From NCBI RefSeq assembly GCF_000828855.1, contig NZ_AP014631.1:1-64000 (forward strand): DNA of 64,000 bases, written 5' to 3'. The notes under the pieces were generated by a model. That model did no database searches, had not been told where the DNA came from, and saw nothing but the letters and a program-made list of their open reading frames with translations. Source of the stretch: Metamycoplasma canadense. Its GTDB lineage: Bacteria; Bacillota_I; Bacilli_A; Mycoplasmatales; Metamycoplasmataceae. A program made the translations under genes and the position numbers. Below, in pieces: positions 1 to 10,680 of the stretch. The stretch's first letter is position 1, and the number at the start of each line of letters is the position of its first letter.

Positions 1-19
1 TGTAATAATTTTTTACTAT

Positions 20-48
20 TTTTAGTTTAAAAACTAAAATTTTTTTTT
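20..48 (+). terminator. Terminator of a gene upstream of the window
   Basis: A short hairpin (TTTTAGTTT pairing with AAACTAAAA) is followed by a run of nine T. It probably ends transcription of a plus-strand gene that lies before the window. It also separates that gene from the recombinase that follows. Confidence 0.55.
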
Positions 49-119
49 GGTCTAATAAGAAAGAGATATTTTAAATTAAAAAATATCTTATTTACATATT
101 TATATATTTAAGGAAAAAA

Positions 120-1040
120 ATGAAAAAATCAGAAATATTACTTTATAAATATTTTCAAAATTGAATAAATATTTATAAAAAAGGTTCAATAAGAAAAATT
201 AGTTTTAAGAAATATGAGTTAACTTTAGATTGAATAATTAAAATTGCAAGAGAAATTAGATTATGTGATTTAGATAGGATAACATATCAAACTATATTAA
301 ATAACTTTGCTGAATTTCATGAGCGACAAACGACTATGGATTTTCATCATCATTTAAAAAGTTGTTTATTAGATGCTCTTGATGACGGTTATTTAAGTAG
401 TGATCCAACAAGAAAAGTTGTAATAAAAGGAAAAAATCCTTCAAATAAAAAAGTCAAATTCTTAAGTCAATTTGAGCTTCAGTTATTAATAAAAACACTT
501 AAATTGAATGAAACAATTAATTTAGATTGGTTAATATTATTAATAGCAAAAACAGGGTTAAGATATTCTGAGGCATTAGCTTTAACACCACAAGATTTTG
601 ATTTTGCAAAACAAACATTAACAATAACTAAAACTTGAAATTATAAAGAAGATGGAGGATTTATGCCTACTAAAAACAAATCAAGTATAAGAAAAATTCA
701 ACTTGATTGAATGACAGTTACACAATTTAGTGGAATTATTAAAAATATTCCCGAAAATAGACCTATTTTTGTTTTTAAAGAAAAAACTTATAATTCAACT
801 ATTAATGATCTTTTAAGAAGAAGATGCATAAAAGCGGGAATTCCTATAATTTCTGTTCATAGTTTAAGACATACGCATGCTTCACTTTTGTTATATGCAG
901 GTGTTTCAATTGCTTCTGTTGCAAAAAGATTAGGACATTCTAGCATGAACACAACAGAAAAAGTTTATTTACATATTATTAATGAACTAGAAAATAAAGA
1001 TGTTGATTTAGTAATGAGATCAATTTCAATATTGAATTAA
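120..1040 (+). CDS. Tyrosine-type site-specific recombinase / integrase
   Basis: The 306-residue product is a tyrosine recombinase of the phage integrase/XerC type, which breaks and rejoins DNA at paired sites through a 3'-phosphotyrosine. The start ATG follows AAGGAAAAAA. The N-terminal 70 or so residues look like a core-binding domain (SIRKISFKKYELTLDWI). The catalytic set is complete: Arg148 in GLRYSEAL, His247 and Arg250 in HSLRH, His273 in RLGH and Tyr282 as nucleophile. Three TGA codons are read as Trp. The gene is convergent with hsdR across a shared terminator. In Mycoplasma pulmonis a recombinase of this family (HvsR) inverts hsd and vsa DNA. I infer, without proof, that this enzyme may rearrange the hsdS modules nearby. 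It could instead be a relic integrase of a mobile island. Confidence 0.9.
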
Positions 1041-1056
1041 TATTATTCAAGAAAAT

Positions 1057-1090
1057 AATAAAATAAGCCATATTAGTGGCTTATTTTATT
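1057..1090. terminator. Bidirectional terminator between recombinase and hsdR
   Basis: A perfect 14-bp inverted repeat (1057-1070 and 1077-1090) with a 6-base loop lies between the two convergent genes. Its minus-strand arm overlaps the last codons of hsdR. Both flanks are A/T-rich, so it can work in either direction. Confidence 0.75.
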
Positions 1091-4000
1091 TCTTTTTGTT
1101 CTTCAATCCATTCTTCGACCATCGTAGTAAACTCAGCTAATAATGTTTTTTTAGGACTTTTATTTCTTTTTATAGCTAATTTTTCTCTAATTATTGGAAA
1201 TGAATTTTTACATAAATCTTCTAGTCTATTATTAACATTAATTGTTTCAGTTGATTTAATAATATTATTAATTTTTTTGAAATCTAATTCTCATTCGTTA
1301 CAAAAATCGCTTATTATTTTATTATTTTTATCCGAAATAGCTTCTGCAAATTCATGTGCTATATCTAAATAATCTCAATTTTTTTCGTTATTAAAATAAG
1401 GTTCCAAAATTTCTCATAATATTTTTTGGTGCTCACGCGTAAATTTAGAAATTTCTTTGCCGATATGTTCTCTTGTACGTTCATTGTTAATAATTTCTTG
1501 AAGCCTTACAATATTTAACTTAATATTTTCATTATAAACACTATATTCTGTTGATAAATTTTGAAATTCAACTTCATTATTTTTAGTTTTATTTATTTCT
1601 TTTATTTCTTTTTGGCTTTCGATTTTTTTAAAGTAGTGTTTTATATCTTCTGATCTCGCTATTAAAGCATCAAAATCTTCTTCTTTGAATTGAATTTTAT
1701 TGCATATATCATCTTCATTTTTAGCTCTTTCTCAATCAAAACCCATAATTCTTGCTGACCTTAGATCATTAACTATTTTATTTATATGAAAATATGCCTC
1801 TTTCATATTCTTAGAATATTCAAAAAATCTATTATCAGTTAATTTTACTTCAGGAATGCTTTCAAATCAGTTTTGGTTATATCAAGAAAATATTTGTTCA
1901 ACTTTATTAAATTTATTATTGATATCTTCAAGCCTTTCTTCAAAACTCAAGGTTAATATTGTATCGATATTAATGTCAGCATACATTTTAAGAGATTGCT
2001 CTAAGTTATAGTTCATTGTGTTTGGTTGTCTATAAAAAATAACATTACCAAAGTCTTTATTAGGAAGAGTTCTATTGGTTCTTGAAATAGCTTGTATTAA
2101 GTGCTCATATTCCATAACTTTGTCAAAATATATTGTGTTTATATATTTAGAATCAAAACCAGTAAGCATTTGATTAACAACAATTAAAAGTTGTAATTTT
2201 TCACTATTTTCAATATTAATAAATTGCCCTTTTTGTGACAGTCTTTTTGATAAATCAGCTTTAAATTGAACATTATCGGTATTTCTAATTACTGTATTAA
2301 AATCATTGTTATATCTTTCGATAATATTATTTATAGCACTAGCTTTATATTCTGAATTGGATAAGTCTTCTTCTCGGTCTAAACTTTGATCAAATAATGT
2401 TGTGAATTTAAAGTCTTTATATTTTATGTTTTTTTCACACTCTTCTTTAAATAATTCAAAATATTTAATTGCATCAGGTATGCTTTTAACTGCTAAAATA
2501 GCACTATATTTTTTATTATCTAAAAAATATTCTTGATTATTTAATATATCTTGAACAACTAATCTTTTAAAACGGATATCATCATAATATCCATTCTTTA
2601 ATAAATTTTCTTCTATATTTCGGTTAGCTTCTTTTTCTACTTCACTCAAATCTCTAAAATGAGCCAGATTATAAACTGCTTTTTTAACTAAATTATAAGG
2701 AACTGAGCTAGAGTTAACAAAACTTATTGCATCAGCTGTGTATTTATCAAATACTTTGTAAATAATGTTAAAGTCAAGAATTTTTTTATCTTGAATACCA
2801 TTTAATAAAGTATAACTATGCAATAAATCACCAAAAATTTCCTTTGTTGTAAGACCATTTTTTGAATTTTCTCTTCCAAGAGGGGTTCCTGTGAAACCAA
2901 TTATAGCTGCATCGGGAAAAGTTTCATTTATATTTTTAATCATTTCTCCAGAAGTACTTCTATGAGCTTCATCAAAAATAAAAACAATTTTTTGATTAGT
3001 TATCTTATTTATTTGTTTTGCAGAAAAATTATTATTATTTACCCTTGATTGTTTTTGGATCGAACCTACTATTATTGTATTTATTAAGTTTTCTTCTTTC
3101 ATTAAAGAAACAAGATTATCTGTTGTTGAAGCGATTTTTACATTTACTTTGCTGCCTTTAAAATTAGTAAATTCGCTAAAACTTTGCGAACCAAGTTCAG
3201 TTCTATCAACAACAAACACAACAGTATCAGCAATATTTCATTCTAATAATAACTGTGATAGTTTAAAACTTGTTAGTGTTTTTCCTGAACCTGTAGAATG
3301 TCAAATATGACCTATTTTAGCACATCCAGTACGTAAAGGATCATTAAAAATTTTTTTATCAGTTTTAAATTTTTTTTCTATTTTATCTATTGCGTGAAAT
3401 TGATAACTTCGTAAAATTAATAGTGATTTTTCATTTTCTTGACAAACTGTAAAATCAGCTATAAGTCTGTGAGCCATTGGTATTGAAAGAAAATATTTTG
3501 TAACATCCCTTCAATCTTTTACAATATTATTTCGATCATCATGTCAGTAGTTAAAAGATTGATTATTAACAGATTTTCCAGAAAAATCTGTGGGCATATA
3601 TTTCATTTCATTTGGGCTCATAACAACACTAACTTGAACTAATTTTAAAATTTCATCAAAACCATCTGAAACAATATAGTTTTTGATTTGTGAAATAGCA
3701 TTTGACAAATCATATTCTTTACGTTTTAGCTCAATATGAAATAAAGGTAATCCATTTATTAATAAAATAATATCTGCTACATGGTTTCTATTAACTGATT
3801 TTCAAGGTAGTTTTACTTGTTGAGCTATTTGATAAATAGAATCACCAGAATTAATTGCTTTTCTACTAAAAATTTTTAAATATATTTCTTTACCAAAATT
3901 TTCTTTATCATTTATATTATCTCTTTTAATTAATATAGTTTCACTATTTATTAATCTATTAGCTTCAACGGCATTATTACATTGTTTTATTCTCTCTTTT

Positions 4001-4215
4001 AATTGCTCCTTTTCATCAGTTGATAAATCAATAAAGTTAAGTTTATCTTTATTGTTATGGTAAACAATTTTAAAAAAGTTATTTCATAAATCTTCTATAG
4101 TACACGAATCTAAAACTGTTTCAACATCTTTATTTAAGTTTTTTCATCCGTTTTCTTTAAGTGCTTGTATAAGATCTTTTTGAAATTCCAATTCATTTTC
4201 TTTATTTTTATTCAT
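1081..4215 (-). CDS. hsdR: Type I restriction enzyme, R subunit (HsdR)
   Basis: The 1044-residue product is the motor and nuclease subunit of a type I restriction enzyme. It translocates DNA by ATP hydrolysis and cuts far from the recognition site, in complex with HsdM and HsdS. The N-terminal nuclease signature is visible as Asp148 then Glu162-Leu-Lys164. A Walker A motif (STGSGKT, about residue 305) and a DEAH box (about residue 414) mark the superfamily 2 helicase, and a later motif reads QAISRTNRTLP. Many TGA codons are Trp. The ATG has a good ribosome site (AAGGAG, spacing 7) and lies 12 bases after the hsdS stop, so it is the last gene of the hsdM-hsdS-hsdR operon. Length is normal for the family and no break is seen, so restriction is probably active in this arrangement. 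Confidence 0.96.
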
Positions 4216-4227
4216 TTGTTATTCTCC

Positions 4228-6087
4228 TTAGACAAACATCTTTTCTAGAAGTTGATTTTTTATATTTTTTAGCTTATCCAGCTTACGCTGATGAAGGGTG
4301 ATTAAGGTGTCAAGGTCAGAGAATAATCAACCAACTCTTTTTTGTTCTTCAAAATCTGGAAGTTTAATGATTTCTTTATTCATTATCTCTATATCTAAAG
4401 AGTTCATCATGATTCCTGATTTTGAACTTCTTTTTAACGCAGTTAGCATTACATTATTATTATTTGCTCAATATTTTGAAAAATTTAATGAAAAACCAAT
4501 CTTAGGTCTAAAAACTGTAAAAATATTAGAAATAATGCCATTTTTTAAAGTATTTTGCACAAATCTCCCAAATGGAAACTCCTTGTTAGTATGCCCTTCG
4601 TATGCTATATCACCAACCCTAAATATGCTATAACCCGCAATAGTTTTGACATTATTAATTTTTAAATCAGTTTTAAATGTGTTTGTTGCTACTGAAATAT
4701 ATTTTTTAATATCAAATGTACCATTATTTTTTTCTTTAATATTGAAAAATATATCTTCAAACTTTTTCTGTTCTCAATCGTTTGTAAATTGTTTAAATCT
4801 GATAGCTGGTTTTGGATTTTTTTCGTCTGCAAACATCCTTTCTAAAAGTTGATTTTTTATGTTTTTTAGCTTATCAAGCTTACGCTGATGAAGGGTGATA
4901 AGGGAGTCAAAATAATTAAAAATATATCCAACAAGAGATTGCTCTTTTAGTGATGGAATACGGACATTAGTATTAATTAAATCATTAATTGAAAATACGA
5001 ATCTCTGATTGCCTTGACAGCGGAATATCAATTGATTTCTTACGGCAGGAGTGTTTGTAAAGTAATTACTAAAACTAATATCAATTTTTTCGGCACTAGG
5101 TCTAAATCTATACAAATGATATGAATACACAGCATTTACAAGTGTTTCAGCAATACACAATGAATGTCCTATATCTTCTTTTGTTTCAGAAGACGGGGTA
5201 AAAAATATATCGCCTTTTATAATGTTTTTGGTTTTAATTTGTTCGTTAGAGGCAGTTGTTACCATTAATTTTTTATAATTTTTTTCAGTTATTTTTTGCT
5301 TCTTATAAACATCCATGTAATTAAGAAGATACACCTCATTTTCATTAGTTTTATATTTTTTATCAACGCCTGACGCACTTGCAAAACCTATATCACCCAA
5401 CTTATGTTGTTCTCAATCGTTTGTAAATTGTTTAAATCTGATAGCTGGTTTTAGATTTTTTTCGTCTGCAAACATCCTTTCTAAAAGTTGATTTTTTATA
5501 TTTTTTAGCTTATCAAGCTTACGCTGATGAAGGGTGATTAGGGTGTTGAAAAATTTGAAACAATCAGAAATCTTACTTATTTCCGGATTGTTTGGAATAG
5601 GTAGAATTGCAAATTCTAGGTCACTTGCTTTTAGATTATTGATGCTACCCGATGTTATGGATATGTTTGACATAATAAGTCTCTTATATCAATTCATATT
5701 CATTGATTCATTTAGAAAATTATGGTATTTTGTTTTACACAAAAGCATAAAACCGCCATGAACAGCAGTTTTTTCAGGGATATTTTCAATTATAGCGTGT
5801 TTCCCCACAATATCTACACTACCAGAAGATGCTGTAATTAATATATCTCCAGTCTTAGCAAAATCTATATTTATTGCTTTTTTATTAACAAAGACGTCAT
5901 TATCAAATAATATAAATTTATCCTTGTGGATATTTGATGACCTCAAAATCCTTATTCCATTTTTTACACAATCAGATGGCTTATATGTTAAACCTCTTTT
6001 TAATGTTGCAATTTCTCCAAACCTTCTCTGTTCTCAATCGTTTGTAAATTGTTTAAATCTTAATGATGGTTTTAATGAACTTGACAT
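4228..6087 (-). CDS. hsdS: Type I specificity subunit (HsdS) with three target-recognition domains
   Basis: HsdS sets the DNA sequence bound by the methylase and restriction complex. Most members have two target-recognition domains (TRDs) and about 400 residues; this one has 619 residues and three TRDs in one uninterrupted frame. The order is: short N-end with RFKQFTNDWEQ; TRD1 (about 20-185); conserved region with LHQRKLDKLKNIKNQLLERMF; second FTNDWEQ; TRD2 (about 220-398); the same conserved region; third FTNDWEQ; TRD3 (about 433-598); and a C-end LHQRKLDKLKNIKNQLLEKMF. The repeated blocks are nearly identical at the DNA level. The ATG overlaps the hsdM stop (TAATG), so translation is coupled. 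TRD2 is duplicated exactly at 18322-18886 on the other strand. The third module looks like an insertion by recombination. Whether a three-TRD protein folds into a working complex cannot be told from sequence. Confidence 0.93.
4769..4899. repeat. 131-bp direct repeat, hsdS copy 1
   Basis: This block encodes the conserved region between TRD2 and TRD3, including the FTNDWEQ and LHQRKLDKL coding parts. It matches 5408-5538 with about two mismatches, at a spacing of exactly 639 bases (213 codons). Recombination between the copies would remove TRD2 in frame. Confidence 0.93.
4865..5429 (-). repeat. 565-bp inverted repeat, TRD2 copy in active hsdS
   Basis: The reverse complement of this segment is identical to 18322-18886; I compared all lines and found no mismatch. 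It covers TRD2, with a few bases of the FTND coding motif at one end and the palindrome-like AGCTTGATAAGCT at the other. Confidence 0.95.
5408..5538. repeat. 131-bp direct repeat, hsdS copy 2
   Basis: This is the partner of 4769-4899 and codes for the conserved region between TRD1 and TRD2. A shorter part of the same block appears again at the 5' end of hsdS (about 6029-6060) and at its 3' end (about 4234-4307). Confidence 0.93.
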
Positions 6088-8738
6088 TATTTTCCGCCTA
6101 AAATATTGATTAGTTCATCAATTGCTTTCATATCGCTGTCTTCGCCGCCTAATTCTTTTAGAAGCTCAACTAGCTTTTGTTCATTTTCTTTAATCTCGGC
6201 ATTAATATCACTTAAAGTATATTTATATTTGCTTTCTAAATTTTCGAATTTAGCAATATAGTCATCAACAATTTCTTCACCTTGCTTAATTATTTGATTC
6301 ATTATAGGTAAGAATCATTTATCAATTAATAATGAAAAAATTTCATCTTTATTAAGAGAAATATATTTTGAATAAGATTCAAAAATTAATTCTTGTTCTA
6401 ATGATGTAATTAATTTTTTAACTTTATTTTTTTCATTAATTAATTTATAAACTTCTAATATTTGAGATTCAAAATCTTCGCTTTCTTGTGTGTTTTTAAT
6501 ACTTTTAATATATTTTTGTAATTCTTTAGTAACTAATTTACCTTCAATAAATAATGGTTCATTTTTTTCTGATTCATCAATTAATTCTATTATTTCGTTA
6601 ATTTGTGAATCAATGTTGTTTAATTCGTCATTAAGTTCTTTAATTTTATTATTCTTATCAAAAAAGAATTTATCTTTTATAAACTCGTTACTAAATAAAC
6701 TTGAATTTCATTCGATAATAGTATTTATCTTTTTTCTTTTAATATCCAAAATTTCGGGATCTTGTAATAAATCATCAAGACTTGAATTATTAAAATCAAA
6801 TAAAGATATTAATTGAAGATCATTATTGATATTTTCAATATTATTAATCAATATTTGATAAATATTATATTTTTCAATAAATGGTAAATTATCCATTTTA
6901 TTAAAAATATAATCAACTAAATTTTCTTCAAGATTTTGTTGGATATTCTTTAAGTTATCTAAATTTGAGCCAGTATTAAATAAATAATTATAAAAATCGT
7001 TTGATATTTTATTAAACTTAGTTTTGTATTCAATTATCTGATGATTTTCAAGAACTAAATTTCTAATTTGATTATTGTCGTTAGGTAAAATTGAATAATA
7101 ACCTTGTTTGTTTAGTTTAAATAATGAATCTTTTATTGTTGGAAATTCATTTAAAAAGTCTGAATATTTTTCAAGTTCTTTTTCACTTACTCCACCATAC
7201 ATTGATGAATATAAATCATGTGATTCTTCTTCCTTGAAATTATTTATATAACGTGAGATATTTAAATTGTAATCATTTTCTTTTATTTCTTCAAATGAAA
7301 CTATCCTTGAAAAATTCTTAATTTCTTTTCGATTATTAACAACATCAATAATTTTTCTAATATGTCTAGCTTCTAATTTATTATCCTTACCATCTTTAAC
7401 ATAAAGTTGTGAAGCATCGACAAATTGAATATCATTTGTTTGTTTTTCTTTTTTAATTATCATGATAATGGTAGAAATACCTGTACCATAGAAAATATTA
7501 GCTGGTAAGCCTATAATAGTATCAATTTGACCTTTTTTAATTAACTGTGTTCTTATTTCTTTTTCACTTCCGCCTCTAAATAAAACACCATGAGGCAGAA
7601 CAATAGCTAAAATACCATCTGGATCAAGATGGTATAAATCATGTAATAAAAAGGCATAATCAGCTTTTGAAGCAGGCGCAACACCGTAGCTTTTGTAACG
7701 GTCATCGCTTTCCATGTTTGTATTATCTCATTTTTGAGAGTATGGAGGATTAGAAACAACAGCATCAACACTTTGATATTTATATGATCCATTTTTATTA
7801 AAAAACGGTCAATCTTGTTTTAATGTATCAGCATTACGCACATTAATATTAGCAGTATTTATTCCTCGCATAATTAGATTCATACGGGTTATGTTAAACG
7901 TTTGTTTATTTAGCTCTTGAGCATAATAAACAACAGGACTTGAACTTTTTGAGTATTTTTTAAAAGCTTCACCAATTGTTAAGAGTAACGATCCTGAACC
8001 TGATGTTGGATCATATACTTTTATATTTTCTTTATTTTTTAAATGATAAGAAACTATTTCAGCCATTAATGTTGAAACTTCATGAGGAGTATAAAATTCT
8101 CCACCTTTTTTTCCGGCAGAAGAAGCAAATTTACCGATTAAATATTCATATACATGACCTAACACATCATAATCTTGATTTTCAGTTGGTATTTTTTGAA
8201 TTTGTTCCATTAAGTTTAATATTTTTTCTGTTTGATCATCTGAATTTATTCCTAATTTGCTTAACTCATTTTCAAATACAAAAAATATACCTTCAAAAAG
8301 TTCTTTACATTCATCTGATATTGAACGATTAAATTCGTTAATAGCTTCGGAAAGAACATTAATTTTAAATTTATTTTTTTCTTTTGAATCTTGACTTGTT
8401 CATGTTTGATATAGGTTTTCGTAGTAAATAAAATAACCACAGTTAGTGTTAATTCTTTTTTTGATTGTTTCCATTTGTTTATAATCATTTAAGCTTTCAG
8501 CTTTTTCAAAATCAATTTCTTCTCAATTAATTTTTGACGAAAAATATTTTAAATCTAAACGGTCAACACCTTGTTCAATCATTTCGTCTTCTTGTTTTTT
8601 TGATAAAAATCTATAAAAAATAAGTCCTAAAATATAGTTTTTATATTCTGATGCATCTAAATTTCCTCTTAATTTATTTGCTGAATCTCAAATTATAGAA
8701 GCCAATTTTTGTTTTGTGATTCTGTTATTATTTTGCAT
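6087..8738 (-). CDS. hsdM: Type I methyltransferase, M subunit (HsdM)
   Basis: The 883-residue product transfers a methyl group from S-adenosylmethionine to adenine N6 at the site chosen by HsdS. The SAM pocket is seen as DPTSGSGSLL (Asp243) and the catalytic motif as NPPY (Asn330 to Tyr333), with further N6-adenine methylase blocks such as GILAIVLPHGVLFRGG. The protein is far longer than the roughly 500 residues of classical HsdM: the last 350 or so residues are Lys/Glu/Asn-rich and helical, ending in a probable coiled coil that may contact HsdS. The ATG has a strong ribosome site (AAGGGGAG). It is the first gene of the operon and overlaps hsdS. No frameshift is seen. Confidence 0.95.
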
Positions 8739-8978
8739 TCTATCTCCCCTTTTTAAGATTTAAAATTAGATTTTATTTTAATAATTTATTTAACTTAAAT
8801 AAAAACATAAATAACTTTCATTTTAGTTAATTATTTTTTATTTAATTTAATTTTATATTTTTTATTTCTTTTTTATTAGGAATTTTATTATAAATAAAAT
8901 TTCGCGGAATTAGTAGGCTAGAAAAAAATGGATATATATTAGTTTTAACCAAAATACAAAAAAAAGAGAGGTAAAAAA

Positions 8979-9314
8979 ATGAGTGCTTTTATAAATTTAG
9001 GAACTATTAAATTTAAAACACTAACAAGTAAAATTACAGCGTTAGGACAAGAAAGATTAAGCGGCTTCGGCTTCTTTTGAAAGAATAAATGAAATAAAAA
9101 TAATTATTTAAATTGTTATTGTTTTAATTCTAAAATCAATGAAATTATTAAAAAAATTTATCAAAAATCTTTAAATTTAGAAGCTGAAATTGATGTTATA
9201 GTTTGGGGCGATATTTCAATTAATTACGACCCAACTAATGGGCACTGCTATCCATCTTTATATATTGAAAAAATAATGCCACTTAATAATTTATTATGGT
9301 GAAATAAAGGCTAA
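8979..9314 (+). CDS. Small single-strand DNA-binding (SSB)-like protein
   Basis: This 111-residue protein starts at an ATG preceded by AGAGAGG. The layout resembles the OB fold of SSB: an N-terminal strand (INLGTIKFKTL), a central strand with NCYCF where SSBs have the FINC/FINI strand, a helix (SKINEIIKKIYQKS), then IDVIVWGDISINYD and a last strand YPSLYIEKI. It has no acidic C-terminal tail of the kind that recruits partner proteins in housekeeping SSBs. Two TGA codons are Trp. It is divergent from hsdM, with 240 bases between them that contain no other gene. Small SSB paralogs are common on mobile elements, so it may belong with the recombinase and hsd genes. The assignment rests on pattern only. 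Confidence 0.5.
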
Positions 9315-9394
9315 TAAATATAAAAAAATAATATCTCTTACCGTTGTTAAAAAATACAGCTTTGAATTATTTATAAAAAATTTAAAATTAAAAT

Positions 9395-9451
9395 ATAATA
9401 AACCCCAAAAGTTTTTCAAATTTACTTTATTTGACTTTTGGAGCTTATTAT
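9395..9451 (-). terminator. Lipoprotein-gene terminator hairpin
   Basis: Two 18-base arms (9395-9412 and 9434-9451) pair fully in the minus-strand RNA if two G-U pairs are allowed, but show two mismatches in the plus-strand RNA. It therefore fits termination of the minus-strand lipoprotein gene upstream. Nearly the same arms occur after the lipoprotein gene at 25920. Confidence 0.7.
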
Positions 9452-9523
9452 AATGTCATATTTCATTTTTTATGTTAATACTTCTTAAATTATAATTTTT
9501 AAATTATATTATGTTTCGTATTA

Positions 9524-10294
9524 TTAATAATTTACAATTGCTTCTTTAGCTGGTTCATTTAATAAATTAGTTTTATTTTCATCTTCTGAATTTCATAATT
9601 TTACAGGTTTATATTTTCCTTTAGGTACTTGAGTGTTAGCGTCATAGTAATCGTACGTATCGATTGAAAATTCAACTAAATCTTCACTTACTTTTCTTAT
9701 AAAAACTAGGTGAATATTAAATTCTTTAGTTTTAGGATTTTGAAAACCAGTTGTATGTGTTTCATGAATTCCATAGTTTTCACCCTTTTCGCCAGTAACT
9801 TGTAAATTTATTTTTATTTTTTTTTCTTTTAAGTTTTCAAATGTTTGTTTAGAAGTTATAAATTTGAATTTTAAATATTGAAATTTTCCATATATATATG
9901 TAGAGCTAGAAGTTGATGTAAATTTATTTTTTCTTTCGTTATTTAATTTTTCAGCTTCTCCTAAAATTGAATTTAATTTTTCTAAATCGTTTGCACTGTT
10001 AATTTTTTGTTCAAAATCTTTTTTATGATTTTCTAATAGTGTAGCCAAGCTATTAATTTGTTTTTTTATTTCTTGTTTTTTATTTTCTAATTCTTTTTTA
10101 TTTTTTAGCTCTTCAGCAGTAGTATCTGAATTTGGTTTTGAATCAGCAGGTGCCTCTGGGGTTGTTGATCCAGTTTGTGGGGTTTCATCTTTTTTATCTT
10201 CTTGTGTATTACCACAAGCTAATAAAATTAATGGAGATGATACTACAGATGTAATTGAACCGGTAGTTAATAAAAATTTACTTAATTTTTTCAT
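9524..10294 (-). CDS. Surface lipoprotein, helical
   Basis: The product is a 256-residue prolipoprotein, exported and anchored to the outer face of the membrane. The signal peptide (MKKLSKFLLTTG...) ends in the lipobox LLAC, with Cys about 27 as the lipid-modified residue. A Pro/Thr/Asp-rich linker follows (residues 28-60), then a Lys/Glu/Asn coiled-coil region to about 130, and a C-terminal beta-rich part. The end lies beyond a TGA (Trp) codon. The ribosome site is GAAAGGA. The promoter has an A13 tract beside the -10 box (see 10332-10366), which suggests on-off switching. No known enzyme domain is recognised; function is likely adhesion or antigen variation, by inference only. Confidence 0.85.
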
Positions 10295-10331
10295 TTTTTA
10301 TTTTCCTTTCAAAATTTATTTAATAGTTAGA

Positions 10332-10366
10332 ATTTTATATTCTTTTTTTTTTTTTGAATTTAGCAA
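10332..10366 (-). promoter_or_regulatory. Lipoprotein promoter with A13 tract in spacer
   Basis: On the minus strand the order is TTGCTA (possible -35, 10366-10361), AATTC, a run of 13 A (10355-10343), GAA and TATAAAAT (-10, 10339-10332). The -35 to -10 spacer is 21 bases; loss of about four A would give 17. The arrangement copies the vlp promoters of Mycoplasma hyorhinis, where poly-A length controls transcription. Confidence 0.6.
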
Positions 10367-10667
10367 AAAAATTATGTTTTAACTGTTATTTTTTTAGAAA
10401 TTTTTTTAAATTTAAATATGTAAAAATTACAATGAATCAGTTAAAAAAATAGCTTAAAATAAGAGTAAAATATTCATAAATACTTTTTTAAATTTAAATA
10501 TATAAAAAAAATAAATTAATATAAACATAAACAAAAAAACAATACTTTGTAATGTTAAACTTTTTATTCATTTTTATCTTTGCTACTTTAATTTGTTTAA
10601 TGATTTAATTTATTATTTAAAAATAATTAAGGCAAATAAAAAATAGAAAAAAATATACCTATTTTCA

Positions 10668-10673
10668 TATAAT
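10668..10673 (+). promoter_or_regulatory. -10 box for leaderless nrnA
   Basis: TATAAT ends 7 bases before the ATG of the DHH protein. There is no Shine-Dalgarno site, so the message probably begins at or next to the start codon. Confidence 0.65.
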
Positions 10674-10680
10674 TAATACT

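Larger units (their letters stand above)
10295..10680. other. Gene-free divergent control region
   Basis: This stretch of 386 bases holds the promoter of the lipoprotein gene (minus) on one side and that of nrnA (plus) on the other. No open frame with coding character, RNA gene or long repeat is visible. One short word, TTTTTAAATTTAAATAT, occurs twice, near 10403 and 10485. Confidence 0.6.

Noticed and set aside
1076-1372. Plus-strand frame of 98 codons
   Set aside because: It lies opposite the C-terminal part of hsdR, which is a continuous frame with TGA as Trp, so it is a shadow.
4234-6060. CRISPR-like array of repeated blocks
   Set aside because: Three blocks of over 100 bases spaced by about 500 to 640 coding bases are TRD borders of HsdS. 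No cas genes are present.
4228-6087. Three separate small hsdS genes
   Set aside because: The pieces are broken only by TGA, which is Trp here; all lie in one frame and share one start.
1-9400. Attachment sites for the recombinase
   Set aside because: I looked for a tRNA gene or matching direct repeats at the edges of the hsd island and saw none in the window; the left edge may be outside.
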